From Notoacmeibacter marinus (GTDB taxonomy: Bacteria > Pseudomonadota > Alphaproteobacteria > Rhizobiales > Rhizobiaceae): a stretch of 64,000 nucleotides of DNA. The notes below the pieces were generated by a model. That model saw only the letters and a list, made by a program, of their open reading frames with translations, was not told the DNA's origin and did no database searches. This document shows positions 26,928 to 36,319 of this stretch, piece after piece. Numbering within the stretch: position 1 is the stretch's first letter; the number at the start of each line of letters is the position of its first letter. The DNA lies in contig NZ_NBYO01000001.1 of the NCBI RefSeq assembly GCF_002238045.1, positions 62,001 to 126,000 on the forward strand, read 5' to 3'. A program made the position numbers and the translations under genes.

Positions 26928-28061
26928 ATGCGCATCGTCCACTGCTTCCGTTCGCCAGTTGGCGGTATTTTCCGCCATGTGCGCGATCTTTCATTGCGGC
27001 AGGAAGCCATGGGGCACCAGGTCGGTATCGTCTGCGATTCGACAACCGGTACAGCGTTCGAAAATGAGGCGCTGGAACGCCTCGGCAGTCAGATCTCGCT
27101 CGGCTTGGATCGCCTGCCCATGCAGCGGCATATTAGTCCTCGCGACCTCTTCAGCGCGTTCGCCACCCACAAACGTTTCATGACGATGAAACCGGACGTG
27201 ATCCATGGCCATGGGGCCAAGGGCGGTGTCTTCAGCCGTGTGTTCGGCACTTGGCCGAATCGGGGCCGTCGGCCCTTGCGCTTCTATTCGCCCCATGGCG
27301 GCAGCCTGCACTATGATGAAACCACGCGCACCGGGAAGATCTTTGCGCTGCTGGAACGGCAGTTCTCCCGCATCTGCGACGGCATCTGCTTCGTGTCGGA
27401 TTACGAACGCCAGACCTTTCTGCGCAAGGCGGGCGAGCCGCATTGCGCAACCCGGCTCATCTACAACGGTCTGTCGGAAGAGGAATTCGAACCGGTGCCG
27501 CTCGATAAGGACGCTGCCGACTTCCTGTTCATCGGCATGATGCGGGACCTGAAAGGCCCGGACCTCTTCATCGATGCCTTCGCCAGCCTGCCGACGAGCG
27601 ATGACGGGCGGCGACCGACCGCCGTCATGGTCGGCGATGGCCCGGACAGGCAGGCGCTCGAATTTCAGGTTCGCGAACTGGGGCTGGCCGACGTCCTGCA
27701 GTTCCATGATCCCATGCCGATCCGCCAGGCGATGAGAATGGCGCGCCACGTGGTGCAACCCTCCCGTGCCGAAGCCATGCCGTATACGGTGCTCGAAGCG
27801 TTGGCGGCAGGGCGCACGATGATCGCCACGCGCGTCGGCGGCATTCCGGAAATCCTCGGTCTCAACTCCATTGCGCTGATGACGCCTCACGCGCCCTCCA
27901 TCGCAGACCGCATGGCCGCGCTTCTGGCGAATCCGAACCGTTTCGCCGCCGCCATGCCGGACCGGCGGTTCATGGCCGACACCTTCTCCATCGAGACGAT
28001 GGCCAACGCCATTACGCAGTTCTACCAGGATCGAAAAAGCGTGCGCTTCGGCGATTCCTGA
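26928..28061 (+). CDS. Glycosyltransferase family 4
   Basis: 377 aa GT-B fold enzyme. The N-terminal half has MRIVHCFRSPVGGIFRHVRDL and DVIHGHGAKGGVFSRV (acceptor side); the C-terminal half has DFLFIGMMRDLKGPDLFIDA, AVMVGDGPDRQALE and the sugar-nucleotide E-x7-E motif in AEAMPYTVLEALAAG. It is cytosolic or membrane-associated and most likely adds a sugar to the lipid-linked precursor made by the downstream transferase. It is the only GT4-type enzyme in the locus. Donor sugar unknown. Confidence 0.9.
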   Translation: MRIVHCFRSPVGGIFRHVRDLSLRQEAMGHQVGIVCDSTTGTAFENEALERLGSQISLGLDRLPMQRHISPRDLFSAFATHKRFMTMKPDVIHGHGAKGGVFSRVFGTWPNRGRRPLRFYSPHGGSLHYDETTRTGKIFALLERQFSRICDGICFVSDYERQTFLRKAGEPHCATRLIYNGLSEEEFEPVPLDKDAADFLFIGMMRDLKGPDLFIDAFASLPTSDDGRRPTAVMVGDGPDRQALEFQVRELGLADVLQFHDPMPIRQAMRMARHVVQPSRAEAMPYTVLEALAAGRTMIATRVGGIPEILGLNSIALMTPHAPSIADRMAALLANPNRFAAAMPDRRFMADTFSIETMANAITQFYQDRKSVRFGDS

Positions 28062-28143
28062 GTTCCAGGGGGAAGATTCAAGCCTTTCTAACCATTTTTA
28101 TGGGATAAAGAGCTATGAGAGCGTATTTGCCCGATAGAAGAGC

Positions 28144-29688
28144 ATGAACCAGCCTGATCCGACCGAACGTTACAGCCGGGAAGCCGTGCGCCGTACAGTG
28201 ATGGACCCACCGTCGCTCGATCCGGAAAATCGGCGCCGGCTGAAGGCAATCGCTCGCTCCGTGGCAGCGCAATATCGCGACGACAGCCTGTCTCCCGGCA
28301 TGATCGCCGGCATTATGCGCTTGCTGGAATTTGCCCTTATCAACGTCGTCGGACATCTGCTTTGCGCGATGCAGGTTCACGATCCGACCGTGCCGCATAT
28401 CTACTATGTGCTTCTGATCACGGGCGGCAGCACGGTGTGTATCGGCGCGTTGAGCATTGCCGACGGCTATGACGTTGCATGCCTCAGGCGTCCCTTCGCC
28501 TATTTGAACCGGCTGGTGACGGCGGTCGCCATTGCGTTTGCAATGGTCGCCCTTGCAGCCTTTTTCCTGAAGATCGGCGCCTTCTATTCGCGCTTCTGGT
28601 TCGGCTCATGGGTGCTGGCGACATTCTCGGCACTCTTTGTCCTGCGCTTCGCCGTCAGCCGACTCATCATGCGCTGGTCGCGAAATGGACGCATCGAGCG
28701 GCGCGCCGTCATCGTCGGCGGTGGAGAACTGGCGGAAGGATTGATCCGCCAGCTGGAGAACTCGCCGCATAACGACATTCGCATCTGCGGCATTTTCGAC
28801 GATCGCGACGATCACCGAAGCCCGCCCGTGGTCGCCGGCTATCCGAAGCTGGGCGATATCGACGATCTGGTCGAATTCGCACGGATCGCGCAGATCGACA
28901 TGCTGATCGTTACTCTGCCGCTTACGGCGGAAAGCCGCGTGCTGATGATGTTGAAGAAGCTCTGGGTGCTTCCGGTCGACATCCGTCTGGCGGCGCATTC
29001 CAACGCCTTGCAGTTCCGACCGCGCTCTTACGCCTATCTCGGCGATGTGCCGACGCTTGCTATTTTCGACAGACCGATCACCGATTGGAGTTCGGTTGCG
29101 AAACGTGTCTTCGACATCGTCTTCTCGCTCGCCGGGCTGATCCTGTTTTCCCCGATCATGATCGCCACGGCGATCGCCATAAGGCTCGACAGCCCGGGTC
29201 CGGTCTTCTTCAAGCAGAAGCGTCATGGCTTCAACAATGAAGAGATCGATGTTTACAAATTCCGCTCGATGTACACCGATCAATGCGACCCCACGGCCAG
29301 AAACGCCGTCACCAAGGGCGACCCCCGTGTCACACCCATCGGCCGTTTCATCCGCAAGACGTCCATCGACGAATTGCCGCAGTTCTTCAACGCGCTGTTC
29401 GGCTCGCTCAGCCTGGTCGGGCCGCGTCCGCATGCGGTGACCGCCCAGGCCCATGACAAGCTCTATGGCGAGGTGGTGGACGGCTATTTCGCGCGGCATC
29501 GGGTGAAACCGGGCGTGACGGGCTGGGCGCAGATCAATGGTTGGCGCGGTGAGATCGACAGTGAAGAGAAAATCGAGAAGCGTACCGAATTCGACCTTTT
29601 CTACATCGAAAACTGGTCGCTGCTGTTCGACCTGAAGATTCTGCTCCTTACGCCGTTCAGCCTCTTCAACACCGAAAACGCCTATTAG
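28144..29688 (+). CDS. Undecaprenyl-phosphate sugar-1-phosphate transferase (initiating polyprenyl glycosylphosphotransferase)
   Basis: 514 aa. Starts the polysaccharide by moving a sugar-1-phosphate onto undecaprenyl phosphate. Four or five N-terminal membrane helices (about residues 55-180), a CoA_binding_3 domain with RAVIVGGGELAEGLIRQL and GIFDDRDDHRSPP, a further helix (IVFSLAGLILFSPIMIATAIAI), then the catalytic bacterial sugar-transferase domain: GPVFFKQKRHGFN, VYKFRSMY, RKTSIDELPQF, LSLVGPRPHA, KPGVTGWAQINGWRGE. This is WcaJ/PssY-type architecture. Probably glucose or galactose. Followed after 3 bases by the Wzy gene. Confidence 0.94.
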   Translation: MNQPDPTERYSREAVRRTVMDPPSLDPENRRRLKAIARSVAAQYRDDSLSPGMIAGIMRLLEFALINVVGHLLCAMQVHDPTVPHIYYVLLITGGSTVCIGALSIADGYDVACLRRPFAYLNRLVTAVAIAFAMVALAAFFLKIGAFYSRFWFGSWVLATFSALFVLRFAVSRLIMRWSRNGRIERRAVIVGGGELAEGLIRQLENSPHNDIRICGIFDDRDDHRSPPVVAGYPKLGDIDDLVEFARIAQIDMLIVTLPLTAESRVLMMLKKLWVLPVDIRLAAHSNALQFRPRSYAYLGDVPTLAIFDRPITDWSSVAKRVFDIVFSLAGLILFSPIMIATAIAIRLDSPGPVFFKQKRHGFNNEEIDVYKFRSMYTDQCDPTARNAVTKGDPRVTPIGRFIRKTSIDELPQFFNALFGSLSLVGPRPHAVTAQAHDKLYGEVVDGYFARHRVKPGVTGWAQINGWRGEIDSEEKIEKRTEFDLFYIENWSLLFDLKILLLTPFSLFNTENAY

Positions 29689-29691
29689 GCT

Positions 29692-31041
29692 ATGATCGCG
29701 GGCACCAGCTCAACGATCGGCGAGAGCTCCAAGGGGCATCCAACGCCGTCCGTTTCACGCATGGCTGCCCAGCGCCATCTTATCGGTCTCGTAGCGAAAG
29801 CTGCGATTGGCCTTGCCGTGCTGCTGGCCGGCTTCGTCAAATTCGAGCCGGCGCCCTACGAGCTCTACATGGCGGCTCTGATTCCGATCTGGGCGCTGTT
29901 CGGCCTGCGACTTGCGGCATCGATCACGCCGTTGATCTTGCTGCTCGTCACGTTCAATATTGGCGGCCTGCTTTCCATGCTCGTTATGGACGAACTCTAC
30001 GATACGCCGCTCTATCTCGCCGTTTCCCTCTTTCTGGCGTTCAGCGCGATCTTCTATGCCGCAGTGATCCGCCAGCGACCCGACGTGCTGCGAACCATCA
30101 TGATCGCATGGGCTGCCGCCGGCGTGGTGACGTCCACTCTCGGCATCGCCGGCTTTTTCGGCGTACCCGGTCTCGATCTTTTCACGCGCTACGGGCGGGC
30201 CACGGGGGTTTTCGAGGATCCGAACGTCTTTGGACCCTTTCTCGTGCCGCCGAGCCTTTATCTGCTGCATCGGGTGGTAACGGGCCCGGCCGGCGCGATG
30301 ATGCTGCGGGCGCTCCCCCTTCTGGTTATCGTGCTGGGCATTTTCTTTTCCTTCTCGCGCGGAGCGTGGGGGCTGCTGATCGTCAGCGTCGCGATTCAAC
30401 TTGGCCTGTTGCTGCTGCATCACCGGTCCGGACGGTTTCGCATTCGCATCCTGATTCTTGCGCTTGCCGGGTTCGCGCTGCTCGGCCTTAGCATCGTGGT
30501 GGCGCTGCAGGTCCCGACCGTCGCCGAGCTCTTCTCCACCCGCGCCCAACTGGTCCAGGATTACGATGGCGGCCGCATGGGTCGCTTCGATCGGCATATC
30601 TATGGGTTTAAATTGGCCATGGAGAACCCGCTTGGCATCGGTCCGCTGAATTTCGGTCGTATGCTCGGCGAAGATACGCACAATGTCTGGCTGAAGGCGC
30701 TGATGGGCTATGGCTGGCTCGGGTTTGCCAGCTGGTTCATCATGATCGTCTGGTCGCTGGTTGCCGGGTTCCGCATCCTGTTCCGCCAGCGCGCGTGGCA
30801 GCCCTTTCTACTGGTGTCCTGGGTTGGACTGCTCGGCCATACCTTGCTGGGGTTCATCATCGACACCGATCACTGGCGTCATTTCTATCTTCTGCTCGGC
30901 ATGATCTGGGGTTGCATCGCCTTGGAATCGCGCGTTCAGGGCAACACGCTCGATGCAGATGGAAGGCGGATCGGACCGGCGCCACCGCCGGCCTGGACCC
31001 AGTTCGGAACGGATACACGGCCCGCGCGGCGCGATGCCTGA
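29692..31041 (+). CDS. O-antigen ligase/polymerase family protein (Wzy-type)
   Basis: 449 aa integral membrane protein with about eleven hydrophobic segments. The large periplasmic loop and helix pattern, together with FEDPNVFGPFLVPP, FFSFSRGAWGLL, MGRFDRHIYGFKLAMENPLGIGP and TDHWRHFYLLLGMIWG, are typical of the Wzy_C/O-antigen ligase family. In this context it most likely polymerises the repeat unit. Start 29692 lies right after the previous stop; an ATG at 29761 is possible and would drop a 23-residue non-hydrophobic leader. No Wzx flippase follows. Confidence 0.88.
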   Translation: MIAGTSSTIGESSKGHPTPSVSRMAAQRHLIGLVAKAAIGLAVLLAGFVKFEPAPYELYMAALIPIWALFGLRLAASITPLILLLVTFNIGGLLSMLVMDELYDTPLYLAVSLFLAFSAIFYAAVIRQRPDVLRTIMIAWAAAGVVTSTLGIAGFFGVPGLDLFTRYGRATGVFEDPNVFGPFLVPPSLYLLHRVVTGPAGAMMLRALPLLVIVLGIFFSFSRGAWGLLIVSVAIQLGLLLLHHRSGRFRIRILILALAGFALLGLSIVVALQVPTVAELFSTRAQLVQDYDGGRMGRFDRHIYGFKLAMENPLGIGPLNFGRMLGEDTHNVWLKALMGYGWLGFASWFIMIVWSLVAGFRILFRQRAWQPFLLVSWVGLLGHTLLGFIIDTDHWRHFYLLLGMIWGCIALESRVQGNTLDADGRRIGPAPPPAWTQFGTDTRPARRDA

Positions 31042-31088
31042 TTTCCCCTTGCGCGCTCCTGCCAAGCCACGTAGAAGGCGAACCGGCT

Positions 31089-31165
31089 CGGAGCGTAGCG
31101 CAGCCCGGTAGCGCACTTCACTGGGGGTGAAGGGGTCGTCGGTTCGAATCCGGCCGCTCCGACCA
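31089..31165 (+). tRNA. tRNA-Pro (anticodon GGG)
   Basis: 77 nt with encoded CCA. Acceptor CGGAGCG pairs fully with CGCTCCG; D-arm TAGCGCAGCCCGGTAGCGC; anticodon stem CTTCA/TGAAG with loop CTGGGGG, anticodon GGG; T-arm TCGGTTCGAATCCGG. Confidence 0.97.
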
Positions 31166-31191
31166 TTTTAGACAGACCTGGCCGAAAACTC

Positions 31192-31226
31192 CGTTAGTGG
31201 CGAGAACGAGCAGCGTTCTCCTAACG
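31192..31226 (-). terminator. Hairpin overlapping the MerR gene stop codon
   Basis: Arms CGTTAG plus GAGAACG pair with CGTTCTC plus CTAACG (13 bp with a 4-base bulge TGGC and loop AGCAG). On the minus strand it is followed by GAGTTTTC. The MerR stop TAG (31223-31221) lies inside the stem, so this is probably its terminator. Confidence 0.5.
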
Positions 31227-31745
31227 CGCCTGATCCAAAAGCCGCTTGCATTCCAGAAGATCGAAAAGCGCCTCCTGAAGAAGGTTGCGATGATCGCCGG
31301 ACAGCGGCATCGACGCGCCCTCGCCGGGTGCGCCCTTGCCGTCTCCGCTGCGCTCCGCGCGCCCCCTCGCCTCACCCAGTAGCGGATCGGCCGCCTTCGC
31401 TGCCGGGCTTCGCCCCCGGTCGTTCGCTACCTTGGCCTTGCGCGCGGCCACAGCCTGCAGGGCGTCGCTGTCACCTGCGCCAATGGCGGCGACCTGGCCG
31501 ACACCGCTTTCCTTGAGGATCTTCTGCACACCCTTGATGGTGTAGCCCTCATCGTAGAGCAAATGGCGGATACCGCGGATCAGATCGACATCCTGCGGGC
31601 GATAATAGCGGCGCCCGCCACCGCGTTTCATTGGGCGAATCTGGTTGAAACGAGTTTCCCAGAACCGCAGAACGTGCTGCGGAAGGTCCAGATCGTCAGC
31701 GACCTCGGAAATCGTTCGAAAGGCATCGGCGGCTTTGTCAGCCAT
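31221..31745 (-). CDS. MerR-family transcriptional regulator
   Basis: 174 aa. N-terminal winged helix of MerR type: [61 protein letters not shown] (read in parts). The remainder is a low-complexity Ala/Gly/Lys/Arg linker followed by a short C-terminal helix with [17 protein letters not shown]. No cysteine cluster for metal sensing is visible. ATG 31745 has AAGGATGATGTTC upstream; a start 9 bases earlier is possible. It follows ihfA on the same strand, a conserved rhizobial pair. Target genes unknown. Confidence 0.88.
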   Translation of the reverse strand: MADKAADAFRTISEVADDLDLPQHVLRFWETRFNQIRPMKRGGGRRYYRPQDVDLIRGIRHLLYDEGYTIKGVQKILKESGVGQVAAIGAGDSDALQAVAARKAKVANDRGRSPAAKAADPLLGEARGRAERSGDGKGAPGEGASMPLSGDHRNLLQEALFDLLECKRLLDQAR

Positions 31746-31890
31746 GAACATCATCCTTGGGCCCGTTCACTCGAATCGGCTGCTATCAAAGATCAGCCGG
31801 CCGCACGGTGCAAGCCGACGACCGACCGCCCTCGATAGGCGAAGCGCACATATCTAACGCCGAAAGGGATTGAGACCGGAAGAAGTCTCG

Positions 31891-32208
31891 TCAGCTTTTC
31901 TTGCCGCCTGCGCCATGGCCGTCGAGAATACGCTGCTTGAGCACATTGGAGGCCTTGAACGTCATGACACGGCGCGGCAGAATCGGCACTTCTTCGCCTG
32001 TTTTCGGATTGCGCCCGATCCGCTCATTCTTGTCGCGCACCTGGAAAGTCGCGAAGGAGGAAAGTTTCACGGTCTCGCCGCGAACAATCGCATCGCATAT
32101 TTCGCCGATCACCTGCTCGACCAGTTCACCCGATTCGGAACGTGATAGCCCGACCTGGCGATAGACAGCTTCAGAAAGATCGGCGCGTGTCAAAGTACGC
32201 GAAGCCAT
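31891..32208 (-). CDS. ihfA: Integration host factor subunit alpha
   Basis: 105 aa DNA-bending protein of the HU/IHF family. [59 protein letters not shown] (read in parts): the [10 protein letters not shown] arm and preceding VKLSSFATF mark it as IHF-alpha. Works as a heterodimer with IhfB, whose gene is not in the window. GGAGGAAGTATCC precedes the start. Lies between fabH and the MerR gene on the same strand. Confidence 0.95.
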   Translation of the reverse strand: MASRTLTRADLSEAVYRQVGLSRSESGELVEQVIGEICDAIVRGETVKLSSFATFQVRDKNERIGRNPKTGEEVPILPRRVMTFKASNVLKQRILDGHGAGGKKS

Positions 32209-32270
32209 GGATACTTCCTCCGGTTTGAAGAAAGGGTAGGTCGAACAATGGCATTCGACAAGGCGGCAAT

Positions 32271-33248
32271 TTACACGCGCAGCAGAATCGCGCCCCAGGT
32301 GAAGCCACCGCCCATCGCTTCGAGCAAGAGCGTATCGCCCGGCCGAACGCGTCCATCCCTTACGGCTTCGTCCAGCGCGAGCGGAACCGACGCGGCGGAA
32401 GTGTTGCCGTGCTTATCCACCGTGACCACAACATTTTTAATGTCGATACCGAGCTTTTTGGCCGAGGCGTCGATGATGCGGCGGTTCGCCTGATGCGGCA
32501 CCAGCCAGTCGATCTCACTGGCGGCGATGCCGGTCTGGCCGCACACATCCTTGATGACATCGGTAATCATGCCCACGGCATGCCGGAACACTTCACGGCC
32601 TTCCATGCGCAATTTGCCCACGGTCTGCGTGGTCGACGGGCCGCCGTCGACATAGAGCTTTTCCTTGTGGGTGCCATCGGAGCGAAGAGAAACGGCCAGG
32701 ACGCCCGGCCCCTCGCCGGGCGCCATCTCTTCCAACTCCTGCGTTTCGACAACGATAGCTCCCGCGCCGTCACCAAACAGGACGCACGTTGTCCGGTCTT
32801 CCCAGTCCAGAATGCGTGAGAAGGTCTCCGCGCCGATCACCAGAGCGCGTTTGGCGAGGCCGGCCTTCAGATGCGCATCGACGGTGGCCAGCGCGTAGAT
32901 GAACCCTGTACAGACCGCCGCGACATCGAAGGCGTAGCCGTGGTGGATGCCCAGCCGCTTCTGAATTTCGACCGCCGTTGCGGGAAAGGTGTTGTCGGGC
33001 GTCGCCGTAGCCACGACGATCAGATCGATGGACTGGGCGTCAACGCCCGCATTCTCAAGGGCCGCACGCGCAGCATCGGCGCCAAGCGAAGCGGTCGTTT
33101 CGGTCTCATCGGCGATGTAACGCTGGCGGATGCCGGTGCGTTGAACGATCCATTCATCCGTTGTGTCGACCGTCTTTTCCAGATCGGCATTGGTCACGAC
33201 CCGTTTGGGAAGCGCCGTTCCAACGCCAAGCATTACTGTCCGCTTCAT
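32271..33248 (-). CDS. fabH: 3-oxoacyl-ACP synthase III (FabH)
   Basis: Starts fatty-acid synthesis by condensing acetyl-CoA with malonyl-ACP. 325 aa. Catalytic triad visible: Cys in [15 protein letters not shown] (about residue 112), His in [13 protein letters not shown], Asn in [17 protein letters not shown]; the N-terminus [23 protein letters not shown] is typical. Its ATG overlaps the plsX stop by 4 bases, so the two lipid genes are coupled. Confidence 0.97.
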   Translation of the reverse strand: MKRTVMLGVGTALPKRVVTNADLEKTVDTTDEWIVQRTGIRQRYIADETETTASLGADAARAALENAGVDAQSIDLIVVATATPDNTFPATAVEIQKRLGIHHGYAFDVAAVCTGFIYALATVDAHLKAGLAKRALVIGAETFSRILDWEDRTTCVLFGDGAGAIVVETQELEEMAPGEGPGVLAVSLRSDGTHKEKLYVDGGPSTTQTVGKLRMEGREVFRHAVGMITDVIKDVCGQTGIAASEIDWLVPHQANRRIIDASAKKLGIDIKNVVVTVDKHGNTSAASVPLALDEAVRDGRVRPGDTLLLEAMGGGFTWGAILLRV

Positions 33249-34357
33249 GTCTTCTGTCCTGACTGCCCCGTTTCCGCGCTATCGCCGCGCACGAAGCCAT
33301 CCGTTTGCGTAGAATCCTCTTCCGAGCCGGGTGCCGGAATTCGGTCGGCGTGGAACTTATCTAGATCGTCCCGGATACGATGTTGCAGATCGCCCTTGGC
33401 CAGATCGGCCGCCAGAGACACGGCGGCAGCGAAAGCCTCCGCATTTGCGCCGCCATGGCTTTTGACGACAAGGCCGTTCAGGCCCAGGAACACTCCGCCA
33501 TTGGCGCGCGCCGGGTCCATGCGCTCGCGCAGCTTCCGAAAGGCATCGCGCGCAAAGAGATAGCCGATGCGGCTTCTGAGACTGCTTTGCATCGCATCGC
33601 GAAGATAGCCGCCCAACTGTTTGGCCGTGCCTTCCGCGGTCTTCAACGCAATATTACCCGCAAACCCTTCGGAAACGACGACATCTGTCACGCCCTGACC
33701 AATATCCGTTCCCTCCACGAAGCCGCGATATCTCAACGTCGGCATGCGCCGTTCGCGCAGAATACGGGCGGCTTCCTTGACCTCTTCCTGTCCCTTGATG
33801 TCTTCCGTTCCGACATTGAGGAGGCCGACGGTCGGACAATCCTTGTCGAACAGAGCACGAGCCATGGCCGCGCCGAGAATGGCGAAATCTACCAATTGCA
33901 CGGCGTCCGCGCCGATCGTCGCGCCGACATCGAGCACGATGGCCTCGCCTTTCACCGTGGGCCAGATAGCGCCGATGGCGGGCCGGTCGATATTGGCCAT
34001 GGTACGAAGGCAGAAGGTCGCCATCGCCATGAGAGCACCGGTATTGCCGGCCGAGACTGCGACATCGGACTCACGGGTCTTCGTCGATTCGATCGCCTGC
34101 CACATCGATGATTTGTAGCGGCCGGAGCGCAAGGCCTGGCTCGGCTTCTCGTCCATCGCCACGGCCACTTCGGTGTGGTGAATCGTGGAAGCGGCCTTCA
34201 GGCGCGGAAGATCGGCAATTGCGCCCTCTACCGTTTCACGGTCGCCGTAAAGAAGAAATGTGAGGTCCGACCGCTTGCCAAGCAGGGTTTCCAGACCGGG
34301 CAGGATAGCGCGCGGCCCATGATCCCCGCCCATCGCGTCAATGGCAATTGTTGTCAA
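33245..34357 (-). CDS. plsX: Phosphate acyltransferase PlsX
   Basis: Makes acyl-phosphate from acyl-ACP for phospholipid synthesis; peripheral membrane enzyme. 370 aa. Starts [18 protein letters not shown]; further [40 protein letters not shown] and [17 protein letters not shown]. The C-terminal 35 residues ([17 protein letters not shown]...) are a hydrophilic extension beyond the usual about 340. No rpmF lies upstream, unlike the gammaproteobacterial order. Confidence 0.96.
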   Translation of the reverse strand: MTTIAIDAMGGDHGPRAILPGLETLLGKRSDLTFLLYGDRETVEGAIADLPRLKAASTIHHTEVAVAMDEKPSQALRSGRYKSSMWQAIESTKTRESDVAVSAGNTGALMAMATFCLRTMANIDRPAIGAIWPTVKGEAIVLDVGATIGADAVQLVDFAILGAAMARALFDKDCPTVGLLNVGTEDIKGQEEVKEAARILRERRMPTLRYRGFVEGTDIGQGVTDVVVSEGFAGNIALKTAEGTAKQLGGYLRDAMQSSLRSRIGYLFARDAFRKLRERMDPARANGGVFLGLNGLVVKSHGGANAEAFAAAVSLAADLAKGDLQHRIRDDLDKFHADRIPAPGSEEDSTQTDGFVRGDSAETGQSGQKT

Positions 34358-34451
34358 ACCGATCCAAATCCTCTGTGGTCAGCGGAGTTCGGGGACCATA
34401 GTGTTTTCCCGCTCCGATACAACGCTTTTCTGCCTGTGGCGCGCGCTCGCA

Positions 34452-35006
34452 TCAGTGAGGCTTCAGAGCCGAGAGCACGGCGAACGGGTTCTGCGGGTCG
34501 GCATTGTCCGTCGCCGCATTGTCCAGATCGTCGGGTAGTTGCGCGCCTTCCGCGCGGGGATAGAGCGGGATCGCCAGTTCGAAAAACTCTTCCGCCAAGG
34601 CACCGATATCGATCCGGCCGTGAGAGAAGGTTTCCGGCACGTCGTCGCCTTCCGGCGAAACGATGAGTTCGCCTTCGACAATCTGCGGCCGCGCCAACCG
34701 GCTGTCGTCCGGCACGAAGGCCGTTTCGATGGCCTCGTCGATTTCAGTGCGCACCGGCTCCAGCGTAACCGTGCAAAGCTGCACGATAACAGCGCCCACA
34801 TCGCCGCGAATGCGTACGCCCCTGCCCTTCCATGGCGACAGATGCAGATCATAGGCGAAATGCTCGACACGATGGAGGCCATGCGCACGCGCGAGGTTAG
34901 CGCGCTGCTGCGCATCGGCTTCGGCCTTGACCATCAACCCCTTGCCGGGAAGTTTGGAGACCGTGACGAAATGGGAGACCGGGCTCACCGGCGTATTGTC
35001 TGTCAT
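34452..35006 (-). CDS. DUF177/YceD family protein
   Basis: 184 aa acidic protein. FAYDLHLSPWKGRGVRIRGDVGAVIVQLCTVTLEPVRTEIDE (read in parts) and FFELAIPLYPRAEGAQLPDDL match the alphaproteobacterial DUF177 (YceD) form; YceD is linked to 23S rRNA/ribosome accumulation in other bacteria and usually sits near plsX-fabH, as here. It lacks the classical 'Cxx C' pair near the middle apart from single Cys in QLCTVTLEP. Three bases separate it from the preceding chaperone gene. Confidence 0.85.
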   Translation of the reverse strand: MTDNTPVSPVSHFVTVSKLPGKGLMVKAEADAQQRANLARAHGLHRVEHFAYDLHLSPWKGRGVRIRGDVGAVIVQLCTVTLEPVRTEIDEAIETAFVPDDSRLARPQIVEGELIVSPEGDDVPETFSHGRIDIGALAEEFFELAIPLYPRAEGAQLPDDLDNAATDNADPQNPFAVLSALKPH

Positions 35007-35009
35007 CGC

Positions 35010-35591
35010 TTAGTCCTCCATACGCATGCTTGTCTCGGGAATGGCGGCCAGAACCGTCGCAGCGCTCGGAAAACGAAATGTGCCGTCGAGCAGGCACGCG
35101 GCCTCGGCTTGATCGAGGGTTTGCGCCGTCGTGGCGACATAGATGGCCAGCGGATCGGCATCGGCATCCATGGCGCCGGCCAGCGCGTTTCGCCGAAGTG
35201 CCGATGACAGCGCCGCGCCGTCGCCCTGGTCCAGAGCGTCGCCATAAGCCTCCAGCCGACCGTAATACATCTTTCCCATCGTCTTCATGCGATGGCGCAT
35301 GCCAAGATCGCCAATGCCTAGTTCACGCTGGGCGTGATCGACGTCGGTAAAGAACCGATCCGTCAGTTCCTGCGCAAGATCTGAAAAGGCTTCGCCTTGC
35401 TCGATTCGCAATCGACGCACAACCAGCGCGACGTGCAAGGCCAGCATTTCGAACCGGCCAAGAGGCGTGTCCGGGACGTTGGCGGCACGATAAAGACCGG
35501 CATCGCGGCTGGCGGCCACGATAGCGCCATACAAGCCCTGCATCAGCTCCTCGGAAGTTGGAGGCCGGCGAGAGAAGAAGCGTTTGAGCAT
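35010..35591 (-). CDS. Ubiquinol-cytochrome c chaperone family protein
   Basis: 193 aa. LKRFFSRRPPTSEELMQGLYGAIVAASRDAGLYRAANVPDT, ALHVALVVRRLR, LTDRFFTDVDHAQRELGIGDLGMRHRMKTMGKMYYGRLEAY (read in parts) match the CBP3/UQCC-type chaperone domain that helps assemble cytochrome bc1. It is soluble, without signal peptide. Upstream of and nearly joined to the DUF177 gene, and divergent from bamE; this trio is conserved in Rhizobiales. Confidence 0.88.
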   Translation of the reverse strand: MLKRFFSRRPPTSEELMQGLYGAIVAASRDAGLYRAANVPDTPLGRFEMLALHVALVVRRLRIEQGEAFSDLAQELTDRFFTDVDHAQRELGIGDLGMRHRMKTMGKMYYGRLEAYGDALDQGDGAALSSALRRNALAGAMDADADPLAIYVATTAQTLDQAEAACLLDGTFRFPSAATVLAAIPETSMRMED

Positions 35592-35720
35592 GAAAGTGAA
35601 CCGGATCGGTGTTGGCCAAGGCTGGTTGCGCGGCGGGACAAGCTGGTTTACCGAATTGCGGCACTGGCTGGAACCCAGCGGCGAACCAGAAGGCCGCTTG
35701 CAGGAACGTTTGAGGGGAAA

Positions 35721-36206
35721 ATGGTCGTGAACAGTTTTGGATTCAAGCTGACCCTTCTTGTCGCAGCGGCATTGCCCCTGCCATTGGCCGGCTGCAACTC
35801 CACCGATGCGCTCTCCCTGAAGCAGGAATTCAAGCAGGGTTATGTGATCGACGAGGATGCGATCGCAGCCACGCCGGTGGGATCCTCCCGTGAGCAGGTG
35901 CTGCTATCTCTCGGCTCGCCATCCATTACCCGTGATTTCGGCGAGGGCGAACGCTTCTACTACATCTCCCAGATTCGTCAGCGTTCGGTCGGCTTCGGAC
36001 AGCGCCGCATCGTCGATCAGCGTGTTCTCGCCGTCTCCTTCAACGATGAGGGGCGCGTCGACAATATCGCCAATTACGGCCTGAAGGATGGGCGCGTCTT
36101 CGACTTCATCAGTCGCGCCACGCCGACCGGCGGCCGTGAGACGACGTTCATTGGCGGCGTCCTGTCGGGTATCGGCAAAGGCAAGCCGAGCCTTGGCGGG
36201 TTCTGA
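35721..36206 (+). CDS. bamE: Outer membrane assembly lipoprotein BamE (SmpA/OmlA)
   Basis: 161 aa lipoprotein of the BAM outer-membrane protein insertion machine. Signal peptide MVVNSFGFKLTLLVAAALPL ends in lipobox LAGC (Cys26). The BamE fold is seen in KQGYVIDEDAIAATPVGSSREQVLLSLGSPSITRDF and FYYISQIRQRSVGFG (read in parts), with a Gly-rich tail. GAGGGGAAA directly precedes ATG 35721; an in-frame GTG follows two codons later. The long upstream open frame is antisense to the chaperone gene and is not used. Confidence 0.93.
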   Translation: MVVNSFGFKLTLLVAAALPLPLAGCNSTDALSLKQEFKQGYVIDEDAIAATPVGSSREQVLLSLGSPSITRDFGEGERFYYISQIRQRSVGFGQRRIVDQRVLAVSFNDEGRVDNIANYGLKDGRVFDFISRATPTGGRETTFIGGVLSGIGKGKPSLGGF

Positions 36207-36319
36207 CCGCTCCCTGCTTGCCGCATCATAGTCCGCCTTAATGTCGGGCTGAGCGACTGGGGCCGGCAAGTGGCCTCCGGGGCCTTTCCGTCATCCCGAC
36301 AAACCGTGGTGCACATGCG

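Noticed and set aside
34358..34451. rpmF (L32) between DUF177 and plsX
   Set aside because: Only 94 bases and no zinc-ribbon ORF; the gene must be elsewhere.
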